DNA from: Cupriavidus necator A5-1 | GTDB taxonomy: Bacteria; Pseudomonadota; Gammaproteobacteria; Burkholderiales; Burkholderiaceae | DNA length: 64,000 nt | Direction: 5' to 3' | Assembly (NCBI RefSeq): GCF_000744095.1 | Contig: NZ_JQLI01000008.1 | Span: 3,038,001 to 3,102,000 of the forward strand | Part shown: positions 1 to 9,561 of the stretch, piece by piece | Position numbering within the stretch: the first letter of the stretch is position 1 | How the letters are laid out: the number at the start of each line of letters is the position of its first letter | The notes under the pieces: generated by a model | Database searches by the model: none | What the model saw: only the letters and a program-made list of their open reading frames with translations | Told to the model about the DNA's origin: nothing | Position numbers and translations under genes: made by a program

Positions 1-789
1 CGGCAGCAGTTCCGGCCGGTCGCGCAGCCGCAGCGACAGCCGGCCCAGCGACTGGTTGACCGCACTGGCCACGCAGGCGATGTTGACCACGGTGCCGCGG
101 TGGACCTGCCAGAAGCGCTCCGGGTCCAGCTGCTGGGTCAGTTCGCGCAGGCTGGTGCGGATCAGCGCCTCGCCGTTGCTGGAGACCACGTTGACATACT
201 TGTCGGTGGCTTCCAGGTAAATGACCTCGTCCACGGGGATGATGCGCACCTCCTGCCCCACCAGCGCCTTGATAAAGCGCAGGTACTGCCGCGGCGGCGC
301 GCCGGGGGTGGCGTGCTCGAGCGACTCCAGGCGCGCCAGCAACTGCCCGAGGCGGTCGGTATCGAGCGTGTCGCTGCCGGACTCATCATCGTCGGCCGCA
401 TCGGCGTCGTCGGCATCGGTCTGCAGCCGCTCCTTGAGGCGGTTCACCGTCGCCTCCAGCCGTTCGCGCTGGACCGGCTTGAGCACATAGTCCACCGCCG
501 CGCGCTCGAAGGCCTCCAGCGCAAACTGGTCATACGCGGTAACAAAGACCACCAGCGGCGGCGTATCGAATTCGATCAGCTCGCGCGCCACGTCCATGCC
601 GCTCATGCCCGGCATGCGGATATCCAGGAAGCACACGCGCGGCTGGTGCTCGCGCGCGGCGGCGAGCGCCGCCATGCCGTCGTGGACTACGGAAACGATA
701 CGGGCCTCGGGCCACAGCGACTTCAGTTCGGATTCCAGCACGCGCGCCAGCAACGCTTCGTCGTCGGCAATCAGCAGGGTCGGGGTCAT
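1..789 (-). CDS. LytTR-family response regulator (3' end outside window)
   Basis: Response regulator that would be phosphorylated by the histidine kinase encoded just upstream and act as a DNA-binding transcription factor. The N-terminal receiver domain shows the acidic pair of IADDE, the phosphoacceptor Asp near residue 56 in FLDIRMPG and the conserved Lys near residue 104 in YVLKP. After an acidic linker (about residues 120-150) a LytTR DNA-binding domain begins near residue 165 (YLRFIKALVGQEVRIIPVDE) and includes the typical WQVHRGTVVN segment. The reading frame is open to the window edge, so the C-terminus is missing. The ATG was chosen because it gives the full receiver start MTPTLLIADDE. 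It lies about 80 bp downstream of the kinase stop, as expected for a two-component operon. The signal sensed is unknown. Confidence 0.9.
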   Translation of the reverse strand, partial: MTPTLLIADDEALLARVLESELKSLWPEARIVSVVHDGMAALAAAREHQPRVCFLDIRMPGMSGMDVARELIEFDTPPLVVFVTAYDQFALEAFERAAVDYVLKPVQRERLEATVNRLKERLQTDADDADAADDDESGSDTLDTDRLGQLLARLESLEHATPGAPPRQYLRFIKALVGQEVRIIPVDEVIYLEATDKYVNVVSSNGEALIRTSLRELTQQLDPERFWQVHRGTVVNIACVASAVNQSLGRLSLRLRDRPELLP

Positions 790-869
790 GGGGGGCTTGG
801 GGGCTTGGTCCTGCGCTATCAGCGGCACCGCTCGGGGCGGCGCCTGTTGTGCTTGTCAGGGTGCGGCAG

Positions 870-2051
870 TCAGGGCCGCGGCATCGCCGGCGCCGACACC
901 GGCATGCCCTCCGACACGGTGGTGGTGGTGACCGTCTGGGTGAGGGTCGGCGCATCCGCCGGCCGCGCCAGCGGCAGTGTCAGCCGCACCACCACGCCGC
1001 GCGGCGTGTTCTCTTCCATCTGCATGGTGGCCGACGCGCCGAAGATCCGCGCCAGCCGCTCGCGCACATGCGTGATGCCAAGGCCGGAGCCCTTGCCCGA
1101 GGCATGGCCAAAGCCCACGCCGGTATCCTCGATGATGACCTGCACCGCATCGTCCCCGGCCGCGCGCGCCGACAGCCGGATATGGCCGCCGATCATGCAG
1201 GGCTCGATGCCGTGCGTGACCGCGTTCTCCACCAGCGGCTGGATCAGCATGGGCGGGATCTCCACCTTCGCCAGCTCCCGCGGCAGGTCGATGTCGAACG
1301 AGAGCCGCTGGCCGAAGCGCATGGCCTGGATATCGAGGTAGCTGCGCAGCAGCTCGAACTCCTGCCGCAGCGTGCATTGCTCGGCGCGGGTGTGCGCCAG
1401 CGACATGCGCAGGAAGCCGATCAGGCGCTGCAAGAGCTGGCGCGCCGTGGGCGGGTCGGTGGCGATCAGGCCATCCAGGTTGGCCAGCGAATTGAACAGG
1501 AAGTGCGGCTCGATCTGCGCCTGCAACGCCATCAGCTGCGCGCGCACCAGCTGCTTTTCCGCTTCTTCGCGCTGCAGCGCGTCGAGCGCGGCCTGGCGCT
1601 CCAGGTAGGCGAGCTTCTCGCGCGACCAGTAGAAGTAGATCATCGAGGCCGAGGCCAGCATGCCCACCACCAGGCACATGCGCAGCATGTCGCCGGTTTC
1701 CGCGATCGACTTGGGCGGCAGCTCCAGCGCTACGCGCGTGGCCCAGCTGCCGATCACCACGCCGGCCGGCACCGCGGCCGCGGCCAGCAGCAGGAAGGGC
1801 CAGCGGCGCGGCCGGTCGTTCCACCAGATCAGCACGCGCGGGATATCTATCAGCAGCCAGATCGACAGGCCGATCAGCTGGCTGTAGACAAAGTTGTGCC
1901 ACAGCGTGCCGCCGGTCTGGAAGCCGTAGTTCAGGCTGACGGCGATGACCGTGTTCATGCACAGCACGAACAGCAGGTCGCGGCCGAGGATGGTGAGCCG
2001 GGAGGGGATGGCGGTGGCGACGGAGGAGAGGCAGCGTTCCATGGCGGTCAT
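870..2051 (-). CDS. LytS/YehU-type sensor histidine kinase
   Basis: Membrane sensor kinase, partner of the LytTR regulator that follows. About four hydrophobic segments lie between residues 20 and 145 (for example FVLCMNTVIAVSL and FLLLAAAAVPAGVVIG). A short coiled coil (residues 148-172) leads to the His_kinase box QIEPHFLFNSLANL with the phosphoacceptor His near 183. The ATPase part shows the N box (QPLVENAVTHG) and the G box (DTGVGFG, GSGLGI). At 393 residues it is normal for the family. The C-terminal 30 residues, rich in Thr and Pro, are outside the catalytic fold. There is no extracellular sensor domain beyond the membrane segments, so the ligand cannot be guessed. A second Met three residues downstream is an equally possible start. 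Confidence 0.9.
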   Translation of the reverse strand: MTAMERCLSSVATAIPSRLTILGRDLLFVLCMNTVIAVSLNYGFQTGGTLWHNFVYSQLIGLSIWLLIDIPRVLIWWNDRPRRWPFLLLAAAAVPAGVVIGSWATRVALELPPKSIAETGDMLRMCLVVGMLASASMIYFYWSREKLAYLERQAALDALQREEAEKQLVRAQLMALQAQIEPHFLFNSLANLDGLIATDPPTARQLLQRLIGFLRMSLAHTRAEQCTLRQEFELLRSYLDIQAMRFGQRLSFDIDLPRELAKVEIPPMLIQPLVENAVTHGIEPCMIGGHIRLSARAAGDDAVQVIIEDTGVGFGHASGKGSGLGITHVRERLARIFGASATMQMEENTPRGVVVRLTLPLARPADAPTLTQTVTTTTVSEGMPVSAPAMPRP

Positions 2052-2120
2052 GTTAGCGTGGACTGGGCTTCACGCAATGCGGGGATATGCTGGGGCGGAC
2101 AACGCAACCCATGCGCCTCA

Positions 2121-2510
2121 TCAGCCCGGCCCCGACGGGCCCGCCTGCGGCGGACAGCCTGCGCGCCGGCTAGTCAGCGCCCGCCACCATTGGCCTGACA
2201 GCACGTAACGCGGGAACGTGATCCATTGCTCGGCCAGGATGCGGCCGGCGATATCGGCCGGGCCCGCGAACGGCTCCGGCGCGTGCGCTTCCAGCCGGTG
2301 GCCGCGGCCCTGCAAGGCCATCGACATGCCCATGCACACCAGCCCCAGCGCCACCGCCGGCAGGCTCAGGCGCAGCAGGCCATAGATGCCCAGCACCGTG
2401 CCCGCCATGAACATCGGCACGGCCACGATATGCAGCAGCAGGTTGCGGGGATGCTGGTGGTTGCGGCCATAGCCGCGCCACTGCCAGCGCAGCAGCGGTT
2501 CGTCGCGCAT
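2121..2510 (-). CDS. DUF962 (Mpo1-like) membrane protein
   Basis: Small protein of about 129 residues resembling the DUF962/Mpo1-like family, whose yeast member is a fatty-acid alpha-dioxygenase. Visible are the N-terminal HQHPRNLLLHIVAVPMF segment, two adjacent hydrophobic stretches (LLHIVAVPMFMAGTVLGIYGL and LPAVALGLVCMGMSMAL) and a later GHRLEAHAPEPF stretch with the His residues expected of the family. The start was placed at the ATG preceded by a clear GGGAGAG ribosome-binding site; a longer frame upstream has no such signal. The C-terminus is rich in Gly, Pro and Arg and may be a relaxed tail. It follows cysB on the same strand after about 285 bp, so it is probably transcribed separately. 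No substrate can be assigned. Confidence 0.65.
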   Translation of the reverse strand: MRDEPLLRWQWRGYGRNHQHPRNLLLHIVAVPMFMAGTVLGIYGLLRLSLPAVALGLVCMGMSMALQGRGHRLEAHAPEPFAGPADIAGRILAEQWITFPRYVLSGQWWRALTSRRAGCPPQAGPSGPG

Positions 2511-2795
2511 GATGGTCTCTCTCCCTTGCCCCTCTTTCCTTGGCCCTGGTCCGGACTGGATGGTCCCGGTACGGCCAGCCGCGCGCATTATTTGTTGCGC
2601 TGCGGCACACGCGCGGCGCACGCGGTATGGCAATGCGCGGCACGTGCAGGGACTTTACCCCTCACACGGGCATGAAGAAAGACTCTTGCGACGAACGGCG
2701 GGCACGGGGCGCGAACTGCACCGTGCGGGGGTGGACGGCGGGGGTGGAGGCAGCGTCAGGTGCGGCCTGCGCCGCTCCGTGCGCCGTCCCAGGGT

Positions 2796-3740
2796 TCAGG
2801 CCGCCAGTGCCTGGCGCTCCTGTTCCGACAGCGCGCTGGTCACGGTATCGCGCGACAGGTGCGGCGCGAACATGTTGATAAAGGCATGTGCGTAACCGCG
2901 CAGGTAGGCGCCGCGGCGCACCGCCACGCTGGTGGTGTTGGAGGCGAACAGGTGGTCGGCCGAGATCCGCACCAGCCCGGAGTCCTTGCGCTCGTCATAG
3001 GCCATCGAGGCGATGATACCCACGCCCAGCTCCAGCTCGGCGTAGGTCTTGATCACGTCGGCGTCCAGGGCGGTCAGCACGATCTCCGGCTGCAGCCCGG
3101 CTTCGGCAAAGGCGCTGTCGATCTTGCGGCGGCCGGTGAAACCGGCGTCATAGGTGATGAGCTGGAAGCCGGCCACGTCTTCCAGCGTCGGCTCGGGCAG
3201 GCGCGTGAGCGGATGGTCGGGCGAGACCACCAGCACGTGCTGCCAGCTATAGGCCTCGAACGAGGTCAGCCCGGTCTCGGTCGCCAGCGCCTCGGTGGCG
3301 ATGCCGATATCGGCCTGGCCCGTCAGCAGCAGTTCGACGATATGGGTCGGCGACGCCTCCTGCAGCGCCAGCGTCACGTGCGGGTATTCGCGGCGGAACG
3401 CCTGCACCACGCGCGGCAGCGCATAGCGCGCCTGCGTGTGGGTGGTGGCCACGGTCAGGCGCCCGGTATGGCGGCCGGCGAACTCGTCGCCGGCCTGGCG
3501 CAGGTTCTCGGCCTCCTGCAGCAGGCGTTCGACGATGCGCACGATCTCGCGCCCGGGCTCGGTCAGGCCGGTCAGGCGCTTGCCGTAGCGCTCGAAGATC
3601 TCCACGCCGAGCTCTTCCTCCAGCTCGCGGATCTGGCGCGATACGCCGGGCTGCGAGGTGTAGAGCGCGTTGGCGACTTCGGTCAGGTTGAACTGGCGGC
3701 GCACCGCCTCGCGGATCGATCGGAGTTGCTGGAAGTTCAT
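2796..3740 (-). CDS. cysB: LysR-type regulator CysB
   Basis: Transcriptional activator of sulfate and sulfonate assimilation, which in this family responds to N-acetylserine or sulfate/APS. The N-terminal winged helix-turn-helix (residues about 5-60) contains [20 protein letters not shown], typical of CysB/Cbl rather than generic LysR proteins. The co-inducer domain follows from about residue 92 ([16 protein letters not shown]). The length of 314 is close to the usual 313-324. The ATG overlaps the stop of cysA by 4 bp, so it is the last gene of a cysTWA-cysB operon, an arrangement common in Burkholderiaceae. Besides its own operon it may control the adjacent ssu genes and sbp; that regulon assignment is inference. 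Confidence 0.95.
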   Translation of the reverse strand: MNFQQLRSIREAVRRQFNLTEVANALYTSQPGVSRQIRELEEELGVEIFERYGKRLTGLTEPGREIVRIVERLLQEAENLRQAGDEFAGRHTGRLTVATTHTQARYALPRVVQAFRREYPHVTLALQEASPTHIVELLLTGQADIGIATEALATETGLTSFEAYSWQHVLVVSPDHPLTRLPEPTLEDVAGFQLITYDAGFTGRRKIDSAFAEAGLQPEIVLTALDADVIKTYAELELGVGIIASMAYDERKDSGLVRISADHLFASNTTSVAVRRGAYLRGYAHAFINMFAPHLSRDTVTSALSEQERQALAA

Positions 3741-4846
3741 GTCGTCGCCTTTTCTTGTTGGGTGGACGTGGTGCGCGGTTGCGTGAACACACGCAGCTGG
3801 CGCGGGCGCACCGCGAGCAGTTCGCCTTCACGGAAGCCCGCATGGCGGAAGCGCTCCAGCGGCAGCGCCACTTCGATCACGTCCTGGTTGTCTTCGCGTT
3901 CAAGTTCGAGCTGCGCGACCGGACCCAGCGTCAGCGCGCGGCGCAGTGTGACGGCGATGCCGTCGGCGCCCGGCGCATAGCGCTCGAGGTCGAGGTCGTG
4001 CGGGCGCACATAGGCCACCGCATCGCCGGCGGTCTCGTGGCCGCTGCCGACTACCGGCAGCACCGCCTCGCCGGTATGCAGCAGGCCACCGCTCTCGCCC
4101 ACTTCCAGCCGGCCGTGGAACAGGTTCACGTTGCCGAGAAAGCCGAACACGAACGGCGTGGCCGGATGGTTGTAGACCGCCTCGGGCGAGCCGTACTGCT
4201 CCACGTGGCCGCGGTTCATCAGCACCACCTGGTCGGCCACCTCGAGCGCCTCTTCCTGGTCGTGCGTAACGAACACGCTGGTGACGTGCAGCTCATCGTG
4301 CAGGCGGCGCAGCCAGCGGCGCAGTTCCTTGCGCACCTTGGCGTCGAGCGCGCCGAAGGGCTCGTCGAGCAGCAGCACGCGCGGCTCCACCGCGAGCGCA
4401 CGGGCCAGGGCGATACGCTGGCGCTGGCCACCGGAAAGCTGCGACGGGTAGCGGTCGGCCAGCCAGTCGAGCTGCACCAGCTCCAGCAGCGAGCGCACCT
4501 TGTCGCGGATCTGCGCTTCGCTCGGGCGCTCGGCGCGCGGCTTGACGCGCAGGCCGAAAGCCACGTTCTCGAACACGCTCATATGCTTGAACAGCGCATA
4601 GTGCTGGAACACGAAGCCCACCTGGCGCTGCCGCACATGCTGGTCCGAGGCATCGCGCCCGGCCAGCACGATCTGGCCTGCGTCGGCGCGCTCCAGGCCG
4701 GCAATGATGCGCAGCAGCGTGGTCTTGCCGCAGCCGGACGGCCCCAGCAGCGCGGTCAGCTCGCCTTCGTCGAAATTGAGCGAGACGTTGTCCAGCGCGA
4801 CAAAGTCGCCAAAGCGCTTCTCTACGTTCTTGACCTGGATGCTCAT
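3737..4846 (-). CDS. cysA: Sulfate/thiosulfate ABC transporter ATPase CysA
   Basis: ATP-hydrolysing subunit of the CysTWA-Sbp sulfate/thiosulfate importer, on the cytoplasmic face of the membrane. Walker A (GPSGCGKTT, near residue 34), the Q-loop, the signature [16 protein letters not shown] and Walker [12 protein letters not shown] are all intact, followed by the H-loop ([12 protein letters not shown]). The C-terminal 120 residues form a TOBE-like regulatory domain. At 369 residues it matches the family. Its ATG overlaps the end of cysW by 4 bp and its stop overlaps cysB, so translation of the operon is coupled. Confidence 0.96.
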   Translation of the reverse strand: MSIQVKNVEKRFGDFVALDNVSLNFDEGELTALLGPSGCGKTTLLRIIAGLERADAGQIVLAGRDASDQHVRQRQVGFVFQHYALFKHMSVFENVAFGLRVKPRAERPSEAQIRDKVRSLLELVQLDWLADRYPSQLSGGQRQRIALARALAVEPRVLLLDEPFGALDAKVRKELRRWLRRLHDELHVTSVFVTHDQEEALEVADQVVLMNRGHVEQYGSPEAVYNHPATPFVFGFLGNVNLFHGRLEVGESGGLLHTGEAVLPVVGSGHETAGDAVAYVRPHDLDLERYAPGADGIAVTLRRALTLGPVAQLELEREDNQDVIEVALPLERFRHAGFREGELLAVRPRQLRVFTQPRTTSTQQEKATT

Positions 4847-5772
4847 GATGCCTGTCCTTGCAATGTGCCCAGCGGCCGCTCAGGCGCCGTTTCTTCGGTT
4901 TCCTTGCGGGCGCGCCACTCCACCAGCGTCTTGATGCCGAGGGTGACCAGCGCCAGCAGGGTCAGTAGCGAGGCCACCGCAAAGGCCGCCGCAAAGTTGT
5001 ACTCGTTGTACAGGATCTCCACGTGCAGCGGCATGGTGTTGGTCAGCCCGCGGATATGGCCCGACACCACCGACACCGCGCCGAACTCGCCCATGGCCCG
5101 CGCGTTGCACAGGATCACGCCGTACAGCAGGCCCCAGCGGATATTGGGCAGCGTGATATGGCGGAAGGTCTGCCAGCCGGAGGCGCCCAGCACAATCGCG
5201 GCCTCTTCTTCTTCACTGCCCTGCGCCTGCATCAGAGGGATCAGCTCGCGCGCGACGAAGGGGAAGGTCACGAAGATGGTGGCCAGCACGATGCCCGGCA
5301 CCGCGAACATGATCTTGATGTCGTGCGCTTCCAGCCACGGCCCCAGCCAGCCCTGCGCGCCGAACAGCAGCACGTAGACCAGGCCGGAGATCACCGGCGA
5401 CACCGAGAACGGCAGGTCGATCAGCGTGATCAGCAGGTTCTTGCCGCGGAAGTCGAACTTGGCGATGGCCCACGCCGCCGCCACGCCGAACACCACGTTC
5501 AGCGGCACCGCGATCGCCGCCACCGTCAGCGTGAGCTGGATCGCGGCGAGCGCGTCGGGCTCGATCAACGCGTCCCAGTAGGTCTGCACGCCCTTGCGCA
5601 AGGCTTCATAGAAGACCGAGGCCAGCGGCACGAACAGGAACAGCGTGAGGAACAGCACCGCTACGGTGATCAGCGTGTAGCGCACCCATGGCGCCTCGCC
5701 GGTGGCGTCGAATCTGTGATGGGCCCTGGCGTTACCCTGCCCGCCCAGGCGTCCGGAAACTGCGCCCGCCAT
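4843..5772 (-). CDS. cysW: Sulfate ABC transporter permease CysW
   Basis: One of the two membrane channels of the sulfate/thiosulfate importer. It has about six hydrophobic segments (for example [18 protein letters not shown] near the N-terminus) and the EAA loop that docks on the ATPase ([20 protein letters not shown]). The [18 protein letters not shown] stretch is typical of CysW. The start was set at the ATG one nucleotide beyond the cysT stop codon; the frame is open further upstream but that would overlap cysT by about 16 codons. The stop overlaps the cysA start, consistent with coupled translation. Confidence 0.93.
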   Translation of the reverse strand: MAGAVSGRLGGQGNARAHHRFDATGEAPWVRYTLITVAVLFLTLFLFVPLASVFYEALRKGVQTYWDALIEPDALAAIQLTLTVAAIAVPLNVVFGVAAAWAIAKFDFRGKNLLITLIDLPFSVSPVISGLVYVLLFGAQGWLGPWLEAHDIKIMFAVPGIVLATIFVTFPFVARELIPLMQAQGSEEEEAAIVLGASGWQTFRHITLPNIRWGLLYGVILCNARAMGEFGAVSVVSGHIRGLTNTMPLHVEILYNEYNFAAAFAVASLLTLLALVTLGIKTLVEWRARKETEETAPERPLGTLQGQAS

Positions 5773-5773
5773 G

Positions 5774-6736
5774 TCAGAACTCCTTGCCCGTGGCGGGCGC
5801 TTCAGGTGCCAGCGCCGCACGCACGCCCGACTGGTGGCGGCGCGTCCAGGCCTGCAGCAGGTTGATCAGCAGCAGCAGCGCGAACGAGATCACTAGCATC
5901 ACCACCGCCACCGCGGTGGCGCCGGCGTAGTCGTACTGCTCCAGCTTGGAATAGATCATCAGCGGCGCAATCTCGGACACCATCGGCATGTTGCCGGAGA
6001 TAAAGACCACCGAGCCATATTCGCCGGTGGCACGCGCGAACGACAACGCAAACCCGGTCAGCAGCGCCGGCAAGATGGCGGGCAGGATCACGCGGTGGAA
6101 GGTCTGCAGGCGGTTGGCGCCCAGGCTCGCGGCGGCCTCTTCCAGTTCCTGCTCGACATCCTCCAGCACGGGCTGCACCGTGCGCACCACGAACGGCAGG
6201 CCGATAAAGGTCAGCGCCACCACCACGCCCAGCGGCGTGAAGGCGACCTTGATGCCCAGCGGCTCCAGGTAGCGGCCGATCCAGCCATTGCCGGCGAACA
6301 GCGCCGTCAGCGCAATACCGGCCACGGCCGTGGGCAGTGCGAATGGCAGGTCCACCAGCGCATCGATCAAACGCTTGCCGGGAAAGCGGTAGCGCACCAA
6401 TACCCATGCGACCACCAGCCCGAACACCGTATTGACGATGGCCGCTACCAGCGACGCGCCGAAGCTCAGCTGCAGCGACGCCACCACGCGCGGCGCCGTG
6501 ACCGAGGTCCAGAAGGCGTCCCACGTCATCGTGAACGTCTTCAGGAACGTGGCCGACAACGGGATCAGGACGATGAGCGTCAGGTAGAACAACGTGAAGC
6601 CGAGCGACAGGCCGAAGCCGGGCAGCACGGTGAAGCGCTGCGTGGCCGGGCCGCGGGGCGGGCGGGCTGCGCCGGATTCCGGCGCGCGGGGGGCGGCTGG
6701 CGGCGGCGCGTCCGCCAGGGAAATGGATGGTGGCAT
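5774..6736 (-). CDS. cysT: Sulfate ABC transporter permease CysT (CysU)
   Basis: Second membrane channel of the sulfate/thiosulfate importer and first gene of the cysTWA-cysB unit. After a Pro/Ala-rich cytoplasmic N-terminus of about 35 residues come the membrane segments, beginning [20 protein letters not shown]. The EAA loop is [21 protein letters not shown], and the family-typical [15 protein letters not shown] is present. The ATG chosen (MPPSISLAD) gives about 320 residues; the frame is open for 27 further codons of low-complexity Arg-rich sequence that I regard as leader. The substrate-binding partner, sbp, is not in this operon but lies about 7 kb away beyond the ssu genes. Confidence 0.92.
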   Translation of the reverse strand: MPPSISLADAPPPAAPRAPESGAARPPRGPATQRFTVLPGFGLSLGFTLFYLTLIVLIPLSATFLKTFTMTWDAFWTSVTAPRVVASLQLSFGASLVAAIVNTVFGLVVAWVLVRYRFPGKRLIDALVDLPFALPTAVAGIALTALFAGNGWIGRYLEPLGIKVAFTPLGVVVALTFIGLPFVVRTVQPVLEDVEQELEEAAASLGANRLQTFHRVILPAILPALLTGFALSFARATGEYGSVVFISGNMPMVSEIAPLMIYSKLEQYDYAGATAVAVVMLVISFALLLLINLLQAWTRRHQSGVRAALAPEAPATGKEF

Positions 6737-6839
6737 GTCGTCTCGTCTGCGAGCGGTGCGCCGTCGGGCCAGGGATGGCCGGCCCCGGCGGGCCCGTTCT
6801 TTATGACGCCGGCGCATATCGCTCCGGCCTACGAGACAG

Positions 6840-6896
6840 ATTCTGGAGACTCGCCCTTATAAATAGAACGAATCTTTCTGAATTTTCTTAGACGGT
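6840..6896 (-). promoter_or_regulatory. AT-rich region, probable cysT operon promoter
   Basis: The intergenic stretch before cysT contains an AT-rich block (TTCAGAAAGATTCG followed by TATTTATAAGG on the minus strand) standing out from the GC-rich surroundings. CysB binds AT-rich DNA upstream of its target promoters in enteric bacteria, so this is the natural place for the operon promoter and a CysB site. The hexamers are weak and no start site can be fixed; the assignment rests mainly on position. Confidence 0.35.
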
Positions 6897-7568
6897 TTAG
6901 ATATAAGGGACGGTTGGGGTGACTTCGACACCCGTCTCCCATGCGGCGCCCGGACCACTTCCTGCGCTCGCCTCCCCGCCTTGGCCGATCCGCTGGACCA
7001 GCGTATCGAGCAGTGCGAGGCCCTCTGGCCACTCGCCGAGCCCGGAATCGGCATTGATGTGACCCAGCATGCCCGAATCGACCAGTTCACTGCCCCACAG
7101 CGTGCCCCAGCTGAAGGCGGTGCGTTGCGGCATCCACGGGTCGTTGCGACTGGCGACCAGAATCGTCGGGAACGGCAGCCGGTAGGTCGGCAGCAGCGCC
7201 GCCACGCCAAATTTGTCCGGATCCGCCGGCGCCACCAGCAGTGCGCCGGCAATCCCGACCGAATCGAGCGCCGCCTGGCGCAGGGACGCCAGACAGCCAA
7301 AGCTGTGCGCCACCAGCACCGCGCCACGCGAGGCCACGCGCTGTGCGCGCATCACGCCTTCGGAAACGCGCTCGGCCCACAGCGGCAGGCTCGGGCGCGA
7401 CCAGTCGTGCTGCTCGACGCGCTGCCAGTCCGGGAATTTCTGCTCCCAGCGGCTTTGCCAGTGCCCCGGTCCGCTGCCATGCAGCCCCGGCACGGTCAGC
7501 ACCTGCAGGTGCCGCGGGATTTCCAGTCGCGTGCGCGCCCCGGTCGATGGTGAGAGGGATTGCGTCAT
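6897..7568 (-). CDS. RBBP9/YdeN-family alpha/beta hydrolase
   Basis: Predicted serine hydrolase of the RBBP9/YdeN family (223 residues). The chain opens with the family motif VLTVPGLHGSGPGHWQSRWE. It carries a nucleophile elbow VLVAHSFGCLAS (Ser near residue 101) and a downstream VASRNDPWMP segment that supplies the acidic residue; the late GHINADSGLGEWPEG segment supplies the catalytic His. All triad elements are visible, so an active enzyme is likely, but the substrate is unknown. Its ATG overlaps the stop of the EAL gene by 4 bp, so the two are co-transcribed at the end of the ssu cluster. A role in sulfur-ester use is possible but is only inference from position. Confidence 0.85.
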   Translation of the reverse strand: MTQSLSPSTGARTRLEIPRHLQVLTVPGLHGSGPGHWQSRWEQKFPDWQRVEQHDWSRPSLPLWAERVSEGVMRAQRVASRGAVLVAHSFGCLASLRQAALDSVGIAGALLVAPADPDKFGVAALLPTYRLPFPTILVASRNDPWMPQRTAFSWGTLWGSELVDSGMLGHINADSGLGEWPEGLALLDTLVQRIGQGGEASAGSGPGAAWETGVEVTPTVPYI

Positions 7569-8416
7569 ACCGGCTCCTTGCTCAGTTCATTGACCGTGGC
7601 CGCATGGGTCGCCCGCAGTCCGGCCACGCTCATCGGCGCGCCGGCGAAGGCGCCCTGCCCCAGCCCGATGCCGGCGGCCTGCAGCCGCTCCACGCTTTCG
7701 GCATCCTGCAGCCGCCGCCCGATCAGCGTGACGCCGGCGCTGTTGGCGCTGGCACGCAGGCCGGACAGCTGACGGTCGGTCCAGGTGCGGCGCATGTCGA
7801 GCTTGAGCCAGTCCGGCAACGCGTGCGCCATCAATGCGCCCGCTTCAGCCGGATCGGAAGCCTGCAGGCTCACCGCGAATCCATTGCGACGATAGTTGCC
7901 AACCACGTGCAGCAGCAACGGCAGGTCGTCGTTGGCACTGGCCGGCACCTGGATCACGAAGCGCTCCAGCGGCAGCCCCAGCGATTGCAGCGCGCGCCGG
8001 AAGGCCGCGCCGTGGTCGTCGGCCACCGCGACCAGCAGGCGGTTGTGCACGTTCAGCACCAGCTTTTGCTCGCCGTCGGCGGCAAAGTAGTTGATCGCAT
8101 GCAGCAGTCGCGAGAGCCGGTCCAGCGATACCAGCGTGTGGTCATCGGCCGCCATCGCAAACAGCTTCCACGCAGCCAGGCCTACGCCGTCCTGCGCGTA
8201 GGTGTGAATCGAACCCTCGTGCGCCACCACTTGACGGTCAGCCAGTGCCACCAGTGGCTCGAACACGCTGGTCAGCGAGCAGTTGAAGAACTGGCCCTGC
8301 ACCTGTCCGCGCGCATCGCGCCACAATTGCCGGTCAGCCACGGGCTTGCGCGGCAGCGATTCGAGATAGCGTTGGAGCGCAGGGACTGCGCCCGTCGGTT
8401 CATGCACGCCTGGCAT
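7565..8416 (-). CDS. Degenerate EAL-domain protein
   Basis: EAL-fold protein (283 residues) related to cyclic-di-GMP phosphodiesterases but apparently not catalytic. Only parts of the active site remain: the NVHN stretch (near the NxS motif), KLD and GQG (QG) are present. The EAL signature is replaced by HEGSIHTY, the ExTE-like loop by IQVPAS, the DDFG loop by SLQASD, and the region of the third glutamate by GRRLQ. This pattern suggests a c-di-GMP-binding or protein-binding role rather than hydrolysis; that is inference from missing residues. It lies between ssuB and the RBBP9-like hydrolase on the same strand, 208 bp after ssuB, and overlaps the hydrolase by 4 bp. Confidence 0.8.
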   Translation of the reverse strand: MPGVHEPTGAVPALQRYLESLPRKPVADRQLWRDARGQVQGQFFNCSLTSVFEPLVALADRQVVAHEGSIHTYAQDGVGLAAWKLFAMAADDHTLVSLDRLSRLLHAINYFAADGEQKLVLNVHNRLLVAVADDHGAAFRRALQSLGLPLERFVIQVPASANDDLPLLLHVVGNYRRNGFAVSLQASDPAEAGALMAHALPDWLKLDMRRTWTDRQLSGLRASANSAGVTLIGRRLQDAESVERLQAAGIGLGQGAFAGAPMSVAGLRATHAATVNELSKEPV

Positions 8417-8624
8417 GGCGATTCCTTCGATTGACCGGGCCCCTTGGCCTCAAGGTCTGATTGGTGATGGTGGCGGCTGCAATGTGCGCCGTCGCATCGC
8501 ATCTGCCCGCTTGCTCATGATAGGAGTTCAGCCGGCGCGAGCGTATGAAGATTCCGACCTGTCGATGGTCGCGGCGCGGCCGAAGCGCTGCGCACGCATC
8601 ATGATATGCCGCTACACGGTCTCG

Positions 8625-9518
8625 CTACGCAGCCCAGCTGACGGTCAGGCGCGACGGCTGCGTGGCCGCCTCCACTTGCGTGCCGGTTTGCGCAGCCGCC
8701 TGCGGCGCCTGCCGCATCACCCGCTGCAACACCGTGGCCTCCAGTTGCGCGAAGCCTGCCGCGCCGCGTTCGCGCGGGCGCGCCAGCGCCACGCGCTCGT
8801 CCATCGCAATACGCCCGTCCTCGATCAGCACGATGCGGTCGGCCAGCGCCACCGCTTCGGACACGTCGTGCGTGACCAGCAGCGCCGTGAAGCCAAGACG
8901 CCGCCACAGGCCTTCGATCAGTCCTTGCATCTCGATTCGCGTAAGTGCGTCGAGCGCACCGAGCGGCTCGTCCAATAACAACAGTTGCGGGTGATGCACC
9001 AGCGCACGTGCCAGTGCCACGCGCTGGCGTTGCCCGCCGGAAAGACGTGCAGGCCACGCCTGTGCGCGGTCGGCCAGCCCCACCTGTGCCAGCACCTCCG
9101 CAGCTTCGGCGCGGCGTTCACGTGGCAGCCCCAGCGCCACGTTGTCGAGCACGCGCTTCCACGGCAACAGCCGCGCGTCCTGGAACATCACGCGCACGTC
9201 GGCACTGGTGCGGCCGCGCTCGCCATCGATCGTGATGCTGCCGGCATCGGCATTCTCCAGCCCCGCCACCAGCCGCAGCAGCGTGCTCTTGCCGCAGCCG
9301 CTGCGCCCGACGATCGCGAGGAACTCCCCCGCCGCCACATCGAGCGCCACGTTGTGCAGCACTTCGCGGCCGTCATAGCGCTTGACCACCTGGCTCACGT
9401 GCAACGCCACACCACCTGCCTTGCGCGGCGCCTCTGCCACTGGCCGTGCCGCCTCGCGGCGCGCGAGGCCCGCTTCAAGTTCAGCCAGCGCGGCCTGTTC
9501 CACCGGGTACATCTGCAT
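8625..9518 (-). CDS. ssuB: Aliphatic sulfonate ABC transporter ATPase SsuB
   Basis: ATPase of the sulfonate importer SsuABC. Walker A (GRSGCGKST), signature [16 protein letters not shown] and Walker [12 protein letters not shown] are intact, and the [17 protein letters not shown] stretch is diagnostic for the nitrate/sulfonate/taurine subfamily. The protein has an N-terminal extension of about 40 residues before the ABC fold and an Ala/Gln/Thr-rich tail. The start (MQMYPVEQ) was chosen because it sits 6 bp after a strong AAGGAG; a longer open frame overlaps ssuC. It is the last ssu gene, 43 bp after ssuC. Confidence 0.92.
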   Translation of the reverse strand: MQMYPVEQAALAELEAGLARREAARPVAEAPRKAGGVALHVSQVVKRYDGREVLHNVALDVAAGEFLAIVGRSGCGKSTLLRLVAGLENADAGSITIDGERGRTSADVRVMFQDARLLPWKRVLDNVALGLPRERRAEAAEVLAQVGLADRAQAWPARLSGGQRQRVALARALVHHPQLLLLDEPLGALDALTRIEMQGLIEGLWRRLGFTALLVTHDVSEAVALADRIVLIEDGRIAMDERVALARPRERGAAGFAQLEATVLQRVMRQAPQAAAQTGTQVEAATQPSRLTVSWAA

Positions 9519-9561
9519 ATCGATCTCCTTGCCTTGATTGGGACGCCAGCGCAGCCTTGCA

